A stretch of DNA of 64,000 nucleotides from Emydura subglobosa (GCA_007922225.1 ML679961.1:5935702-5999701), one strand, 5' to 3'. Counted from the first letter of the stretch, positions 10,676 to 23,329 are shown. The notes: generated from the sequence alone by a model not told the origin. Numbers and translations are program-made.

Positions 10676-11935
10676 AAGGGTTGGGGGCTCCCTTGGACAG
10701 AAGGTCCCTTGGAAAGAAGGTCCTGTCCATTTGCTGGATCAGAACGGAGTCCCTGGGTCAATTTAAATCCAGCCTTTTTATATCAAATGTCCTTTGTTGT
10801 CTGTTGGTCTTTGGAAAACCCAGTTTGAACCAGTATATGCAAGCCTCCCCCGTGGTGGTACCTGTGACCTGATCTGTGCCTAGGGTAGACCTCCTGAGAA
10901 TGCCAAGGTCAGAGCAGGCTGCAAAAGGAGAGCAGATTCTCTCAGCATTGGTGGGTAACACTGAAGTCAGACTTCCCAACCAGCCATAAACCATGCTTCT
11001 GGTTCCCCACACTGGTCATCAAGAAGCTAAAACGAAAAAATACACAATCCCTCCCCTTTACTGCATTCTACTCTCTGGCTCCCAATCAGCCACTAGGTCC
11101 AGCAAAGAGATAAATTATTTAAAACTCTGTGCTTGTTACCAAAATGTTCTCCTGACCCCAAAGGGTCAGCACAGCACCAGATCAATAGGAGTTTGGATCT
11201 AACCCAAAATACCACGCTGTCAGCCAGTCCATTAGTAACTAAAACTAAAGGTTTATGTAAAAGGAAAGAAACAAGGTGAGAGGTGTTATATGATTAAGGC
11301 AATCAGAGACATACGCATGGTATGAAAGTCCATATCTATCAGGTTTCTAGTAAAATTGTGGAGTTTGCAGGCTTGTACAGTCTCTCTGGTGTACATCCAG
11401 TATCCGGATGGGTCTCTGTCCTTTCTTTCCCAGCTTCAATTGCTGATGAGTTGGTCCAGAGGTAGGAAGCAGGAATGAAGGCTGAAGACAATATAGATGT
11501 GGTGCAGCTGCCTTTTATGTCCCTTTGCCATGCTGCTTGTGGAAATTTACAGAAATAAGATGGAGTCCAGGACTATCTGGGCAAATCCTGGCGACTCAGA
11601 AGGTGTAGCCCCTGGGCTCTTTCCCTGGGCTTATTGTACCTGTGAGTTTCCTTAATGGGCCATTCAGCTGGCTTATTGATGCTGCCATCCTGTCTGGGGT
11701 GTAGCCCAGAAACACGGCACAAGTTGAAATACTGATATATCAGACATATCCATCCCTAACACCACAAATATGACACATACACAATATTATCAGTAGCGAA
11801 TTATAGCCTTTCTAATGGTACCTGACATGGTCTATCTCATATGAATTATTGTGATTTTGCAGTATTGATATTACATCATATTCTAAAAGGTGCCCCTAAT
11901 CCAGCCAGCATCACAGTTACCTTTCTGGAGGTGTT
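10676..11935. other. Unassigned, possible LTR-type repeat
   Basis: There is no coding homology. The stretch around 11130-11260 (CCCAAAGGGTCAGCACAG, then CTAAAACTAAAGGTTTATGT) and the block to about 11700 have the feel of a dispersed turtle repeat. I could not define ends or target duplications, and I cannot assign a class. Confidence 0.3.
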
Positions 11936-11945
11936 CACAGCCTAA

Positions 11946-12181
11946 GGCCTCGTCTGCTCCGGGGGCTGAAAATCCACTCCCCGGAGTGGCGTAGTTAAAC
12001 CCCAGGGTGGATAGCACTTGGATGACAGAAGAATTCTTCTGTTGACCCAGCTACTCCCTCTCGTGCAGATGGATTACCTGCGCCACGGAAGAGCCCCTCT
12101 CATTGGTATAAGTAGTGTCTACACTGAAGCGGTTCAAGGACACAGCTGTGGCACCGTAGCATTTCCAGTATAGACAAGCCG
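11946..12181. mobile_element. PIF/Harbinger-type MITE
   Basis: The left end GGCCTCGTCT follows a TAA (11943-11945). The right end TAGACAAGCCG is followed by TAA (12182-12184). The ends are imperfect inverted repeats and the flanking trinucleotides fit the TWA target duplication of PIF/Harbinger transposons. There is an internal block GTCTACACTGAAGC near 12117. No transposase is encoded. Confidence 0.6.
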
Positions 12182-12477
12182 TAATCGATTGACCATAATT
12201 ACCACCCCACACACACAGCTTGGGGTGCGGTAACTCCCCCCCCTGGACTTGCATACAATCCCTGGCCCACGATGACACATCAACCATTCCTTTTAGTTTT
12301 CTTACCACTTTATTACTGTGGTTTATTCACATCACAAATGTAGACTCATGAAACTGATGATCAATGTTGTTTATGCTACAGTAATTAATCGCTGATCTTC
12401 CACAGCTTCTTGCACTGCTAGTTTTCTATCGTTCACTTGACATCTTGGTTCCACCATGTGTATTTATCTGTTGGTTT

Positions 12478-12570
12478 GCAGTCTTGTACCCATGTTGGTC
12501 CCAGATCTTAGAGGGGCGGAATGAGTAAAGGAGTGTCTTTTGTTGGACCAACTTCTATAGGTGAAAGAGG
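12478..12570 (-). repeat. Penelope-like 3' end fragment (provisional family)
   Basis: The block contains GTTGGACCAACTTCTATAGG preceded by an AGTAAAGGAGTGTCTTTT variant and by CCATGTTGGTCCCAGATCTT. It belongs to a dispersed family also present at 23707, 27660, 38190, 38283 and 45536. I assign it provisionally to the ends of a Penelope-like element because of its overall arrangement. The orientation follows that assumption. Confidence 0.45.
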
Positions 12571-12772
12571 CAAGCTAGAGTAAATGGTGGATTCTCTGTC
12601 ACTTGAAGTCTTTAAGCCATGATTTGAAGACTTCAGTATCTCAGCCAGAGGTTAGGGGTCTATTGCAGAAGTGGGCGGATGAGGGTCTGTGGCCTGCGTT
12701 GTGCAGGAGGTCAGACTAGATGATCATAATGGTCTTTTCTGTCCTTAAAGTCTGAGAATCTATAAGCTTAAT
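12571..12772 (+). mobile_element. CR1 LINE 3' tail, older subfamily
   Basis: The sequence GTGGATTCTCTGTCACTTGA, followed by GTCTTTAAGCCATGATTTGA and GGAGGTCAGACTAGATGATC, is the non-coding end of an older CR1 subfamily. It finishes with AGTCTGAGAATCTATAAG, a variant of the CR1 terminal octamer repeats. It lies directly after the fragment at 12478-12570. Confidence 0.8.
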
Positions 12773-14536
12773 ACAATATAGTCCTCAAAGACATAGCATG
12801 TGGCTGCAGTATCTATCACAGTAACACAACTCTCTTAGAATTCAAAATGAGAACACACGAGAACCCAAAAAGAGACAGAGAGAAGGGAAGCTGCTCCCCA
12901 GAGCCCAGAAGCATGGCCCACGTCACCTTACTCTAGGCTGGCTCGCTGTTAAACCCAGATCACTGCTAACAAGTGGGAGCAGGAAAATGTGCCAAGCATT
13001 TGAAGTGATAGCTTACAATTTTAATACAGTTTTCAGCACACCACAGTATTCCTCACATAAGTATGGCTAATCAGTCTGGGCCTCGAGCGCCAGCACTCTA
13101 CAAGCATGTCAGTTATGCAACTACATGGGTACTTATAAAGTTTATTGGTACTAGAACAGAGCCAGAAAAGCACAGTGTTAGGATTTGAGTGATGGAGCCT
13201 GTTTCTCATAGCACTTACAATTGTTTATGTCTATGCAACTATATTGACTTAAATGGAGTCTCTCCAAGTTATACCAATGTAAGCCGTATTGCCAACCCCA
13301 AACTTTCAGATATCACGAATCAGGCCGCAAAAGATTATGAAATTTAAAAAAATAATAATAAAATTGGGGTTCTTTTTCTTTGCCTTCTGGCTTCTGAGTC
13401 TTTGGGATGCACTCAGGACCTGTTTCAGGCTTTTCCACGTAACCAGAAGGTCTAGAAGCTCCCGTATTTTAATTTAACCTGAAATTCTGACAATCACTGG
13501 ACTCCAGGAGCTGGACCTTTAAATAAAACATCAAAGATCACAAGTCGCAATAAAAATCCTGAGAGGCGGCAACACTCTGCAAGCAGGACGTGGTATAGAT
13601 TTGCTTTTTTCAGCTTCAAGATGTGAGCATTTGTTTGTGGAAACTGTGAGCTTCTAATGAGTGTCCTGACCAAGAACTCAATTCATGTTGTAAAGAAGAG
13701 TTAGTATCCTAGGCTGAGTGAGCCCATGATTCGGCCAGCTTTCCTCTAGCCTCCAGAGTATCTGCCAGGTAAATAAATAAATATATATACACACATATTC
13801 TACGGTTTTACTGCAGTTCTGATTTTTAAATAGATCCATTAACAATGCAATACAGTGACTCACCACATCCATGCAGCCAATACAACTAGGACTCCTCTTT
13901 AACGGATTTTTTGTCACCACCTTCCTAGAAAGTTTGGCAGCAAGTTTAGTCATTGCAGTCATCACAGAAACAATCTCTCTAAACAGTGACTTCAAATTGC
14001 TTCTCCTCGATAAACTGTGAACCAATAAAGCTGCAACATTTGGCCAAGGTTATACTTCAAATGCTTCCACTTGGCAGGCATCTAGTACAAACCAGATGGA
14101 TAAATACTGGTGCAGGATGCTTACCACAGACCTTTTATAGGTAGCTATACTCTGCATACGGATGATATTTAATTTGGTTTACTGTACATGTACATTCATG
14201 TTTGCTAGGGAGATTAGAAGGAAAGTGATGGTTGCAGGTTCTCCCAAACCCAGATTAGAATGTAAATTAACACTGAGCCACCGGTGCCTTAAACTTCACT
14301 GAACATCCTAGAAAAGCAGAGATTAAAAGAGATTAAATCTGTAAATGGCACATTCTAATTCTGCTTTTTAAGATCCTATATGGTGAAATTAGCCACTGCC
14401 AGCCCCCTCTGCACAAATTCTTAGCCAAACGCCGGTGAACTAATGTGCGCAAATGAATGAATGCGGAAGTTCCACTTCCTTACGTCATACAGGTCATATA
14501 CAACTCTACAACCCTGGTTAGGACAATGCCGCTGAC
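12773..14536. other. Unassigned non-coding DNA
   Basis: There is no gene. The segment near 13190-13285 (CTATATTGACTTAAATGGAG and flanks) looks like a heavily degraded fold-back element of the kind seen at 6918. A short TA-rich run lies at 13772-13800. The rest shows nothing recognisable. Confidence 0.45.
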
Positions 14537-14943
14537 TAGAGCTGCACAGAAAACAGTTTTACTGTCCTGGGAAAATTTTTGCAATTTCAAAAATGTTTCC
14601 CATCCCAAAAGAGGGAAAAAAAACAATCACCAAAATTTCAAAAACGTTCAGAAAAAAAATAATGAATCAGTTCAAGTCAATCAAAGCATTTTGTTTTGAT
14701 AATTTCACAACTTTTCATTTTGATTCCAACCTTGTTTTAAACGGACTTCTGGTTCTAAACAAAAACAGTCATTTCAAACCAAAAAAGCTCAATGACAGCT
14801 CAGTAATTTTGAAACATGTTTTCCAATTTTTGCCAAGCAGGAAATTTCTCGAAACTGACCCGTTCCTGTGAAAAATCTCGGTTTTGACGAATCGGCATTT
14901 TTTGACAGAAAAATGTTTTGTTGAAAATTCCAGACCAGCTCTA
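14537..14943. mobile_element. AT-rich fold-back MITE, TAGAGCTG ends
   Basis: The unit opens with TAGAGCTG and closes with CAGCTCTA. The interior is built of TTTC/GAAA-rich segments that pair with each other (AAAATTTTTGCAATTTC and similar), so it can fold extensively. Open frames here on both strands are products of the A-rich and T-rich composition. A second member is at about 58231-58600 and a remnant is at about 25480-25575. The superfamily is not evident from the ends alone. Confidence 0.6.
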
Positions 14944-15189
14944 CTCCTCCCCTGAGACTGGAACATGAACCATTACCCATGTGTACGCACCAATGCTAGG
15001 GATCATGGTAACTGGATCCACATGATCATGGTCTCTTCCCCCACAAACCATCCACTGCACGGGCTTACGTAGAGCCCATCTGCACTGTATCCACTGACTG
15101 CAGAGCCCCCCTGCACATCAGTTCCACAGTCAGTCACCCCACCTGCAGAGCCAAGGAGACTCTTCCATGCCACCTATATTTCTAAGTTT
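14944..15189. other. Unassigned non-coding DNA
   Basis: This is a C-rich spacer between the fold-back MITE and the MIR-like SINE. No feature was recognised. Confidence 0.5.
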
Positions 15190-15465
15190 ACATGTTAAGG
15201 CACTGGATTGGGACTCAGGAGATTTAGATTCAGTTGCCAGCTCTGACAGACTGCATGTGTGACTTTGGGGAAGTCATGCCATCTGTGCCTCAGTTTCTCC
15301 TCTGTAAAACCGAGGTAGTTCTTCCTGTGTCTGTCTTGTGTATTTAGACTGTAAACTCTTTGAGATAGGGACTGTCTCTTGCTACGTGTTTATACCACAC
15401 CTAGCACAATGGGGCTTTGAACTTTGTCAAGTGTTCTAGGTACTACCAGATAGTGTGAGATACTT
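15190..15465 (+). repeat. MIR-like core-SINE with tail
   Basis: The tRNA-like and core parts are visible: AAGGCACTGGATTGGGACTC, then GTGTGACTTTGGGGAAGTCA, then TGCCTCAGTTTCTCCTCTGT. The conserved tail segment CTGTAAACTCTTTGAGATAG leads into CCTAGCACAATGGGG. This order matches the MIR/core-SINE arrangement known in amniotes. It is a non-coding, pol III-derived retroposon in forward orientation. Confidence 0.75.
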
Positions 15466-15836
15466 AGCCTGTACCAGTGGCCCGCTCGAAAAAACTCACA
15501 GGTGGTACCCCTGCAGAGACTAGAGGATCCAGCTTTCCTCTTAAAGACGCAGTGCACAGAAAACAACCCGATAGTTACACACTGTAGGTACGTACATCAC
15601 GGTCACTCAACCTGCTTGTTAGCCACCACTGTTTTGGGATGGACACGATATATTTAACACAGAATTTCCATTGAAATAACCAGTCATTCAAGAGCAACAG
15701 TAAGGGCAACATCGGCCTCCGTAAGAAGGGTCCCGCTCCACCACATACGCTGCAGTTTTGCTCACAGGAAAAGCAGCCGACAACTCTCGGGACAGCTCCA
15801 CACCCTTCTCCAGCATGCGCTCTGTTAGCTGTAAAA
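15466..15836. other. Unassigned non-coding DNA
   Basis: No repeat or coding signal was recognised. Confidence 0.5.
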
Positions 15837-15837
15837 T

Positions 15838-16335
15838 CATAGAATCATAGAATATTAGAGTTGGAAGGGACCTCAGGAGGTCATCTAGTCCAACCCCCTG
15901 CTCAAAGCAGGACTAACCTCAGCTATATCATCCCAACCGGGGCTTTGTCAAGCCTCAGCTTAAAAACCTCTAAGGATGGAGATTCCACCACCTCCCTAGG
16001 TAACCTATTCCAGTGCTTCACCACCCTCCTAGTAAAAAACTTTTTCCTAATGTCCAACCTAGACCTCCCGCCCTGCAACTTGAGACCGTTGCTCCTTGTT
16101 CTGTCATCTGCCACCACCGAGAACAGCCTAGCCCCCTCCTCCCTGGAACCCCCTTTCAGGTAGTTAAAGGCCGCTATCAAATCCCCCCTCACTCTTCTCT
16201 TTTGCAGACTAAACAAGCCCAGTTCCCTCAGCCTCTCCTCATAAGTCCTGTGCTCCAGCCCCCTAATCATTTTTGTTGCCCTCCGCTGCACTCCAACTTG
16301 TCCACATCCTTTTTGTAGTGGGGGGCCCAAAACTG
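15838..16335 (-). mobile_element. CR1 LINE 3' end
   Basis: The reverse-strand frame within 15923-16320 translates to [19 protein letters not shown], then [20 protein letters not shown], then [20 protein letters not shown], the conserved C-terminal end of CR1 ORF2 with few lesions. The tandem terminal AATCATAGAATCATAGAAT lies at 15836-15854 on the forward strand, which is the 3' terminus of the element. The copy is 5'-truncated near 16335 and is one of the better preserved CR1 tails here. The longer frame to 16561 runs past the CR1 homology. Confidence 0.9.
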
Positions 16336-17445
16336 TACCTGTTTCATTCACTCTGAAGAACAGACCTAGTGCCTCACCACAACACCACAAAATTCGTATT
16401 CTAAAATAAAAGGCAGACATGCTCCCTGGGACAACTACAATAGGGATACAAGAAAAAATGCCCCACTCTTCATAATGACTTCTCCCCCCTATTGGCTCCT
16501 GTGATGGAAGGAGCAATTGACTTACCCCAGCGTGGCCGCCAACCTCGTACCTGGGTTCCATCTCGGGAACTATTTTGAATCTCTCTCACCCTGCCAGCTA
16601 TGCATTACACCTGGGTGCTCGCAACGTTATTTCCTGCCATTTGTCCCCCATGCAACTTCCCCTCTGCTTCAAGGAGGGAGTGCTGGCAGCCCCACGTTCT
16701 CGTCCATATATCTTTAATTACAGCAGGCCATGAAGAGATGGGTGATGTTTATTTGGGGCTATTTCTGCACACTACCCTTTGCTAACCGTATGGGGGTGTT
16801 TCAATTATCTACATGAGCGGCTAATAAATATTTTGCCAACTCACCACATTTACTGACGTTTTACCGCTTTGTGCCATTGCATGCTGGGAGGATTTCACGT
16901 GGAGGCCGGTGGGAGCTTATACTGTTCTGTGTGCAATTCAGAAACCAATGGAGTTGTGACCCTCTCTCTCAGCTGAGGATCCGACACACAAATTCTTTTT
17001 CTTTGACTCGTCCAACTCAAGTGAAGATGCGGTGAACACAGAGTGGCCTACCCTAGCTATGTCCACACCTCTACTGACTCAGTTGGTGATCTTGGCTGAT
17101 CTCATAAGCTAAGCTGGATGGAGCTGCACCATTGCTTGGATGGGGGACACCTGGTGAACACCTAGGTGATGCAAGAGGTGGCGATGATGATTCAGTAGAA
17201 GTGGTACTGTCCTCTGAATCGGTACTAATCCAGGTCTCTGACATCAGCACAGGAATACTGTGAGAACAGGTACTTTAGACGTGCTATAGCATGAGGGGGC
17301 ACTGTGTGGGGGTGCTACCTTTCAGGGAATATATAAAACTGGTGTCCTGATCATTTGTCATTAACGGTCTACTGTGCTGGCTAAAGTCCATCCTAGCGCT
17401 GCCTGCTTAATTCACTCTCGAATTTCAGCTGGAGAAGATGAATAG
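16336..17445. other. Unassigned non-coding DNA
   Basis: No gene or named repeat was found. Short frames at 16517-16785 overlap and lack domain content. Confidence 0.5.
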
Positions 17446-17448
17446 CTC

Positions 17449-17700
17449 TTAAGGCCAGCAGAAGCCATTATGATCATCTTGTCTGACCTTCTGCATCACG
17501 CAGGGCGCACAGCTTGTAATTCCTGCATCAAGCCCCATCGCTTGTGGTTGAACTACAGCAGCTCTTCCCCAGTGATGTCCAGTATCGATTTAAAGATCTC
17601 AAGTGGGGGAGAATCCACCCAACCCTTTACTAAATTGTTCCAATGGTTAATTATCCTGACTTAAAAAAATTGTGTCCCATTTACAGACGGCTGAGGCTAC
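17449..17700 (-). mobile_element. CR1 LINE 3' tail, older subfamily
   Basis: The forward strand reads GCCATTATGATCATCTTGTCTGACCTTCTGC and later GAGAATCCACCCAACCC. This is the inverse of the same older CR1 tail seen at 12571-12772. It extends to TTGTTCCAATGGTTAATTAT near 17655, so it includes the tail and the last coding segment. Confidence 0.8.
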
Positions 17701-18175
17701 GCTGTTGTATAACATCATAGGGTCAGCCACCTTCCACACGCCCCCGGTGTTCTCAGTGTAAGTTACAACCCCTTTTATCCATCCTCAGTCCTCCTTGGGT
17801 TCTCGTTTATTAAATTAACAAGCATTCAAAGCCAAGTTCTCAAGTCCAGCCATTTATCTCTACCAGGTCACTCCCAAGCCTTTCCTGCCTGCCAGCTCAC
17901 TCCCCAAGGACCAAGTTTCTCTGCTGGACCCTACTCACTCCCAGCAACATTTGTACTCTACCTTGGTCTCCCTGAGAACACTCTCTCTGCAGCTCCATGC
18001 CACTCTTTATCAGGCATCAGCTGATCCCTGCTCAGGTGTCTCCTGCTTAGTAACGAGGGTTGGCTGGCCAATCCTCTAGTCCTTAAGGAACAAGCCACCT
18101 TGTTACATTCACTCTTGCTGGATTCTAATAAATATTTGCTGCATTTCACCCTAGAGGTGGGATAATCCTACGTAC
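17701..18175. other. Unassigned, possible LTR-like repeat
   Basis: This is a pyrimidine-rich segment with CGTTTATTAAATTAACAAGC near 17803 and several CTCACTCCC-type blocks. It resembles dispersed LTR material in style, but I could not find ends, a polyadenylation site in context, or coding sequence. Confidence 0.25.
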
Positions 18176-19090
18176 GGTATGTAGGTACCAATCATGATGT
18201 TCCGACTCTGTCTATGCTTAGGAAAAAGTAACAATGGGAGTTTCTCCTAACTCAGGATTTCCGGATTTGGCCCATAGCATGTACAGTCAGCTGGCAAAGT
18301 TTGATAACTACTTTGGGATTCATTTAGATGGAAAGTGGTATATAAAAATGTAGGATAATCATCATAAAGACAGTCTACAAAACAATCAAGAGCATTCATT
18401 CCACGGTCTCCAGTGCGCTTTTACATTTGCTAACCACAAATATGCAGGCCCCTTGGAGAAATCGTATTACAAGGAGTACAGAGAGTAGCTTCCATGGAAA
18501 AAGAAACCTATCTATTAGCAACATAAAAGAAAAGAAAAGAAGAGACATTTAGGAGGTGGTGCTGTCTGCAAGCAAACTGCAAACAAAAGTAAATCAGATC
18601 CACAGAAAAATGGTGGCCACACTGATATTAGATGTAGGGGGGTTTATTATTACTAATAGCTCTGAAGCCCTAAACATTCAACTGCATAATTGTCTGCACT
18701 GTTTTGCCTTTGATAGCAATTCCTATATCATGTAGTTGAACTACGCCAGCAACAGAACATGAATGAGTCATTCTGGATTATCTAATCATTTGGTAATCCA
18801 CATATGAGCATAACATCAAAATGAAAGATTTTTTCTTCTCTTATTCTCATCCCAAATCTGAAGCCAATGGTTAGGGGTTGTGATGCTGAAATAAATAAAA
18901 AAGGCACACCCACAGCCCAGCAAATCTTCTCAAAGAAATGCAATCTTACCACATCAGAACTGGGGAGTTCTGCATCACGAAGAGAATCCATTGTTTCCCT
19001 TCATTACCACATCATCCTCTTAGTAACAGCTGAACTGTTATGCAGTGGTCCTTGACAGATTTCTCTTTGTCAGAGATTTAAATATAGCTT
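18176..19090. other. Unassigned non-coding DNA
   Basis: Nothing was recognised. An AAAAGAAAAGAAAAG run is present near 18527-18541. Confidence 0.5.
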
Positions 19091-19091
19091 C

Positions 19092-19126
<35 letters not shown>

Positions 19127-19128
19127 AG
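19092..19128. repeat. Compound microsatellite (CT)n(CA)n
   Basis: A CTCTCTCTCT tract runs directly into about a dozen CA units. This is a dinucleotide array of the usual vertebrate kind and is likely to be length-polymorphic. Confidence 0.95.
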
Positions 19129-20550
19129 AGCATGAAGTAAATTAGAGAGATGTAGCTGTGGGAAAGGAGAAGGAACAGTGCAAATCAAGCAACTTTCCCT
19201 TGCAGCATTTGGGCTATTACATGGTTATAGGTGTGGGCCTCCCCGAGGGCCTGATCCAAAACCCTCTGAAGTCAATGAGAGACTTTCCATAGACTTCAAA
19301 TAGGTATTAAATGCCTCAACGTCATTGTGCCTGTTTTAAAGCAAGCCTCGGTGGACACAGCAGCAATATAGTCTGCTGTGTGTCCCTGTTGTGAAATGCA
19401 CAAAGCCATTTAGTTTAATAAATGATGCAATTATAATTATACATATTAAACATGACTGCCTGGTGTACGGCAAACTAGAAAACACCATGTTTCGGAAAAG
19501 CTGTTCTGTCAGCTTATGCTGATCCTGACGAATTAACTAGACATGCTGATTATTTCTAACGAGAACCACAGGCTTGCTATGTCCAAATGTCCATCTCTAT
19601 TAATTCAGTCCATTTGCTGAATGTGTGCTTTGATTTTTGTGCAGCCTTAATGCCAGAAAGCAATGGGGATTTTCTAAAGGGAAGCCACAGAGCAAAGTAC
19701 ACAGATGCTTACCGAAGCGAACATACATACACTCAAAATATATTACTAATGATGAGTATTGGGAAGTCACATAGTCTCATTAAGCTATCTCTTCACTTGA
19801 TTTTCATTAGCTTACTTACAAGTGAGTGATATAAATCCTTACCCTTTGTGAATATACTTTGGCATCTATAAATGAAAAATAAATTAGAGTGGGATAGCTC
19901 TCATATTCATACCCCAGTCACTGCATCAAACTACATGCACGGTAACATTTTTTTTAAATGAATGATATGGGATTTTCTTTTTTAAACTGCAAAATCCCCA
20001 AATTCAAATGCACAAATTTCCTCCAATATGAGGTGAGGAAAAAAGCATTTGCAACATCCACTTTGCGATTTCTTCACTTTGTTCAGTGAGCAAACCTCGT
20101 TCTAACAATCCGAGGAGTCTGCCTAGCTAGCAAACCCAAGTATTTCAGGAGGCTCTCTTGTGATCATGGAGAACTCGTCCCTTTAGTCCATGAATAGTAT
20201 GTGTCTGTAAAAATATGCACCATGGGCACACTTCATTGCACATGTTTCTGTAACGAGCTTTCTCCACAAATTAATTAGGGAGGGAAGCAGCTCTGAAAGC
20301 ATGTTGATTTCTGTTTGGGAGAATATCACTGTGTGAGAATGAGAGAGAAAGCAAGAAAATTTTAAATTTGTTTTTAATACTGTTGTCAGGTTTGATAATT
20401 TAGTTAAAATAACCATTATCTGTCTTTAGCAGATTAACTGATAGAGATAGTCAAATCATTCATTGGGAATAAATTACTTGACTACTTCAGATTTTTTTCT
20501 CATCACAAATCCTTCATAAACACATTTATTTACTCTTCATTATTGTTCAG
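19129..20550. other. Unassigned non-coding DNA
   Basis: There is no gene. Positions 19245-19310 contain GGGCCTGATCCAAAACCCTC then GAAGTCAATGAGAGAC, a fragment of a dispersed fold-back repeat common in sauropsid DNA. The remainder is AT-rich without recognisable structure. Confidence 0.45.
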
Positions 20551-20552
20551 TT

Positions 20553-20870
20553 TATGGGCCTGATCTAAAGCCCATTGAAGGTCTTGGTTCTTATATCCAA
20601 AGCCCTCAATGGCCTGGGCCCAGGATGTCTAAAAGAGCCTGAATCTCCGGGATGAAGACCGATCGACACTCTTCAGGCACAATGGGACTTTCTAAACTCT
20701 TTGCAGAGACAGAACTTTCTCAGGAGCCAGTTCTCAGCTCTGGAAAGACTTGCCCTAGGAGCTAATGACCATCTTCCTCCTGCGGTATGTAATTCTAGTC
20801 GCTCAAAGCCCATGCTATCACATGGGTGCAATTCAAAAAGGCTTGTGTGTCAAAAAGCCAAAAACGGAGG
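20553..20870 (+). mobile_element. L2-clade LINE fragment, C-terminal end
   Basis: The sequence near 20595-20640 (CCAAAGCCCTCAATGGCCTG then GGCCCAGGATGTCTAAAAG) encodes the L2 block KALNGLGPGCLK. It is followed by the GGATGAAGACCGATCGACAC and CAGGCACAATGGGACTTTCT segments that also occur in the longer copy at 40140-41275. This is a short, decayed 3' piece. Confidence 0.65.
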
Positions 20871-23329
20871 CTTTGCCCATATGCTGTGTTATAGTGAGAA
20901 ATGTCGTTTTTTGTACACATTTCCCGAAGTCTGAGCTGCCCCCCCGGCTGGAGGTTCAATCACCTCTTGGAAGCATTTCAGCCACACAGAGTTTCGGGAC
21001 TCCAACCTTCCATTTGGTTCTCCCTGGGCCCAGTGATGACTGAACCTGGTGATATTCTGAACACAAAGAGCCCTCAAGCCATGCTTACACCTGTTTACAG
21101 CACTTCACACTGACTCGGCAGATGTTCTAGACTGTAGTGTGACACAGTGACAGTCCTGGAATCTTATTATACAGAGCAACACAGATACGTAAAAAGGACC
21201 CTCTAACGAAACCAAACCCTGCTCTGCATGGATTGCTCAGCCCCCAGGGAAAAGAAGAGAAAATGACCCACTTGTGACAGATGTCAGTCACGTCTCAATG
21301 TGCTACTGAAAGGTGCTCAGACACTGCAGTGACTAAGGGCAGCATAAGAACTAGTTTAGAAAAGAAGTCGTTCAATAGAGGTCAGTGGTCTTCGGATCAG
21401 GCTATCGGACCAATTTCAGCCTCTGGGTTTCTAGCACATACCTTGGGCTTTGGTTTTTGTTTTCCAGGTTGTGAACTGGCCCCCTAATTCACATGGCATT
21501 GTTTCCATTGCCTGGTTTTTAACCATTTCTGAAACAGATGGCAAACAAACAAACGAATACTCTTGGTCATATGTGAACATGCTTGTTTGCATGAGAATGT
21601 GGATTTTCATGTGAACGACTATTCTCCAAACACTCAAGCAAACAAAAACTGTTGGTTTCACAAGAACGCTTGTGACCAGCAAATTAAAAGGGGCATCAAC
21701 GTGGATGGTCTCAACAGCTGTTTCAAATTCAAACAAACATTTGCAAACAGTGGGCTAGATTCAGTGGTAAGTGCCAGTTGCTTATTGCCACTTCTGCAAT
21801 GTAAACAATTAATAAACTTGATTTAACCAAGCAGCTCAGCTGGGTTCACAGTTGCTTTGCCTCACCAGAACAGCATAGGACAGCCAGAGCATCCTAGTAA
21901 ATCAGTCCCACTATTTTTGCAGTATCCAGCCATGCAGCTGCAGAAACATATCCTGTCCCAAATCTTTCCTTGGAAATGATTCCATGAATTGTGTACTGCT
22001 TACACACAAGCGTGAATGCGACAAATGACTTTGATACTGTGTGATTCTAATGGCTAATAATATGGATGGGACGTTTACTGTTCCCTAAAAATAATAATAA
22101 TAAAATGTTGATCGCTTTTGTTGTTCCATTTGTTGGGTGTTTGATTTTGCTTTGCACTCCATCTGTGTCCCTTTCACATCCTGCTGCTCCCAGGTGGCAG
22201 GATGTCAGCATGTTATATTTAGAAAAAAGCGAGCAGTCTCTCTGGAATTCTCTTTCATCTGCTATATTATTATTATTAGGACCATCTACTTCCAGATGGA
22301 AATGCAGGCTGGCATGCACTGCAAGCTTTCTCCGTTACCTTCTGTTCACTACTGCTTTGCCAGTGAAGATTATGTCCATGGACAAACTGGAACGTCACAC
22401 CAATGGCAGATAGTCTAATTGAATTAGTGTTTTCCAGGTTCATTTTATGAACATTTTGCCATTTGTTTACCATGACTTTCTTTCCTGCCACTGTCGGGTA
22501 ATGTGTTGTACCATCTTGCACTGATATGTTCTAGAAATAATTTTTTTTTTTTAAAAGGAGAAATAAGCTAATGTGGAGATCCGTTTTTAAACAACAGTCT
22601 TGACAAATATTGCTGAGTGACTTTTTATTGCCAGGAGCTATTAGTGCGTGTCATCTTTTCTTAAAGACCTGGAACAAACAAACACTTTAAAAAAAAAAAA
22701 AGCTGGGAACTTTTAGTCTCAACAATACCCTTCAAGATTTCAGTCGGCATCGTCTTCCCATTTTCTCCGTCCCCTGATGTGTCACGCAAATTGAAAAATG
22801 TATTTCCAGCACGGAGGGCTCTGTGCTAATAGCCCATTGTGGGGAAACATTACAACAGCAGCTGATCTGAAAGTGTATGTGACTCTTTGACATTGTGTGC
22901 AAAAAGGGGAGACTCGCCCTCGGTTTCTAAAAGACTGGACTGAAAAACTCACATCTAAAAAAAAAAAAAAACGGTAAAAAAGACAAAAAAAGGTTTCCGT
23001 GGTCCCTGGCTACAGCAGGATATGAAAGGAAGAGCCGATGGAACCTTTACACTTATTTAAATGCTTATTATAGCATTATGCAAAACAGGGGAATAAAAGA
23101 AGCAAAGAGGTTAACATTCTTATAAGAAAAACAGTCATTCCAGGATGAGCAAGGTAACAATTAAGAAGACAAAAACTAAGACCTTGTTTAAAGTGAGTCA
23201 TTTGAAATAATGATATAAATTAATTACGCCCCCTTAAATTAATGAGTAATAGGAAAAATACAACGGGAAAAGGAGGGAGTTCGAGCTGGGCCACAGTATT
23301 CAGCTGGAAGTCACACTCCAACCTGACAA
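20871..23329. other. Unassigned, largely unique-looking DNA
   Basis: No repeat family or exon was recognised in this 2.4 kb. There are simple AAT runs at 22088-22102 and an inverse ATT run at 22263-22277. The part from about 22560 to 23290 is AT-rich with long conserved-looking words such as AATGATATAAATTAATTACG. It could hold conserved non-coding elements, but that needs alignment to other species. Confidence 0.4.

Noticed and set aside
15923..16561. 212-codon reverse-strand frame as a possible gene
   Set aside because: Its C-terminal two thirds are the CR1 ORF2 end, and the upstream part is random sequence read through the truncation point.
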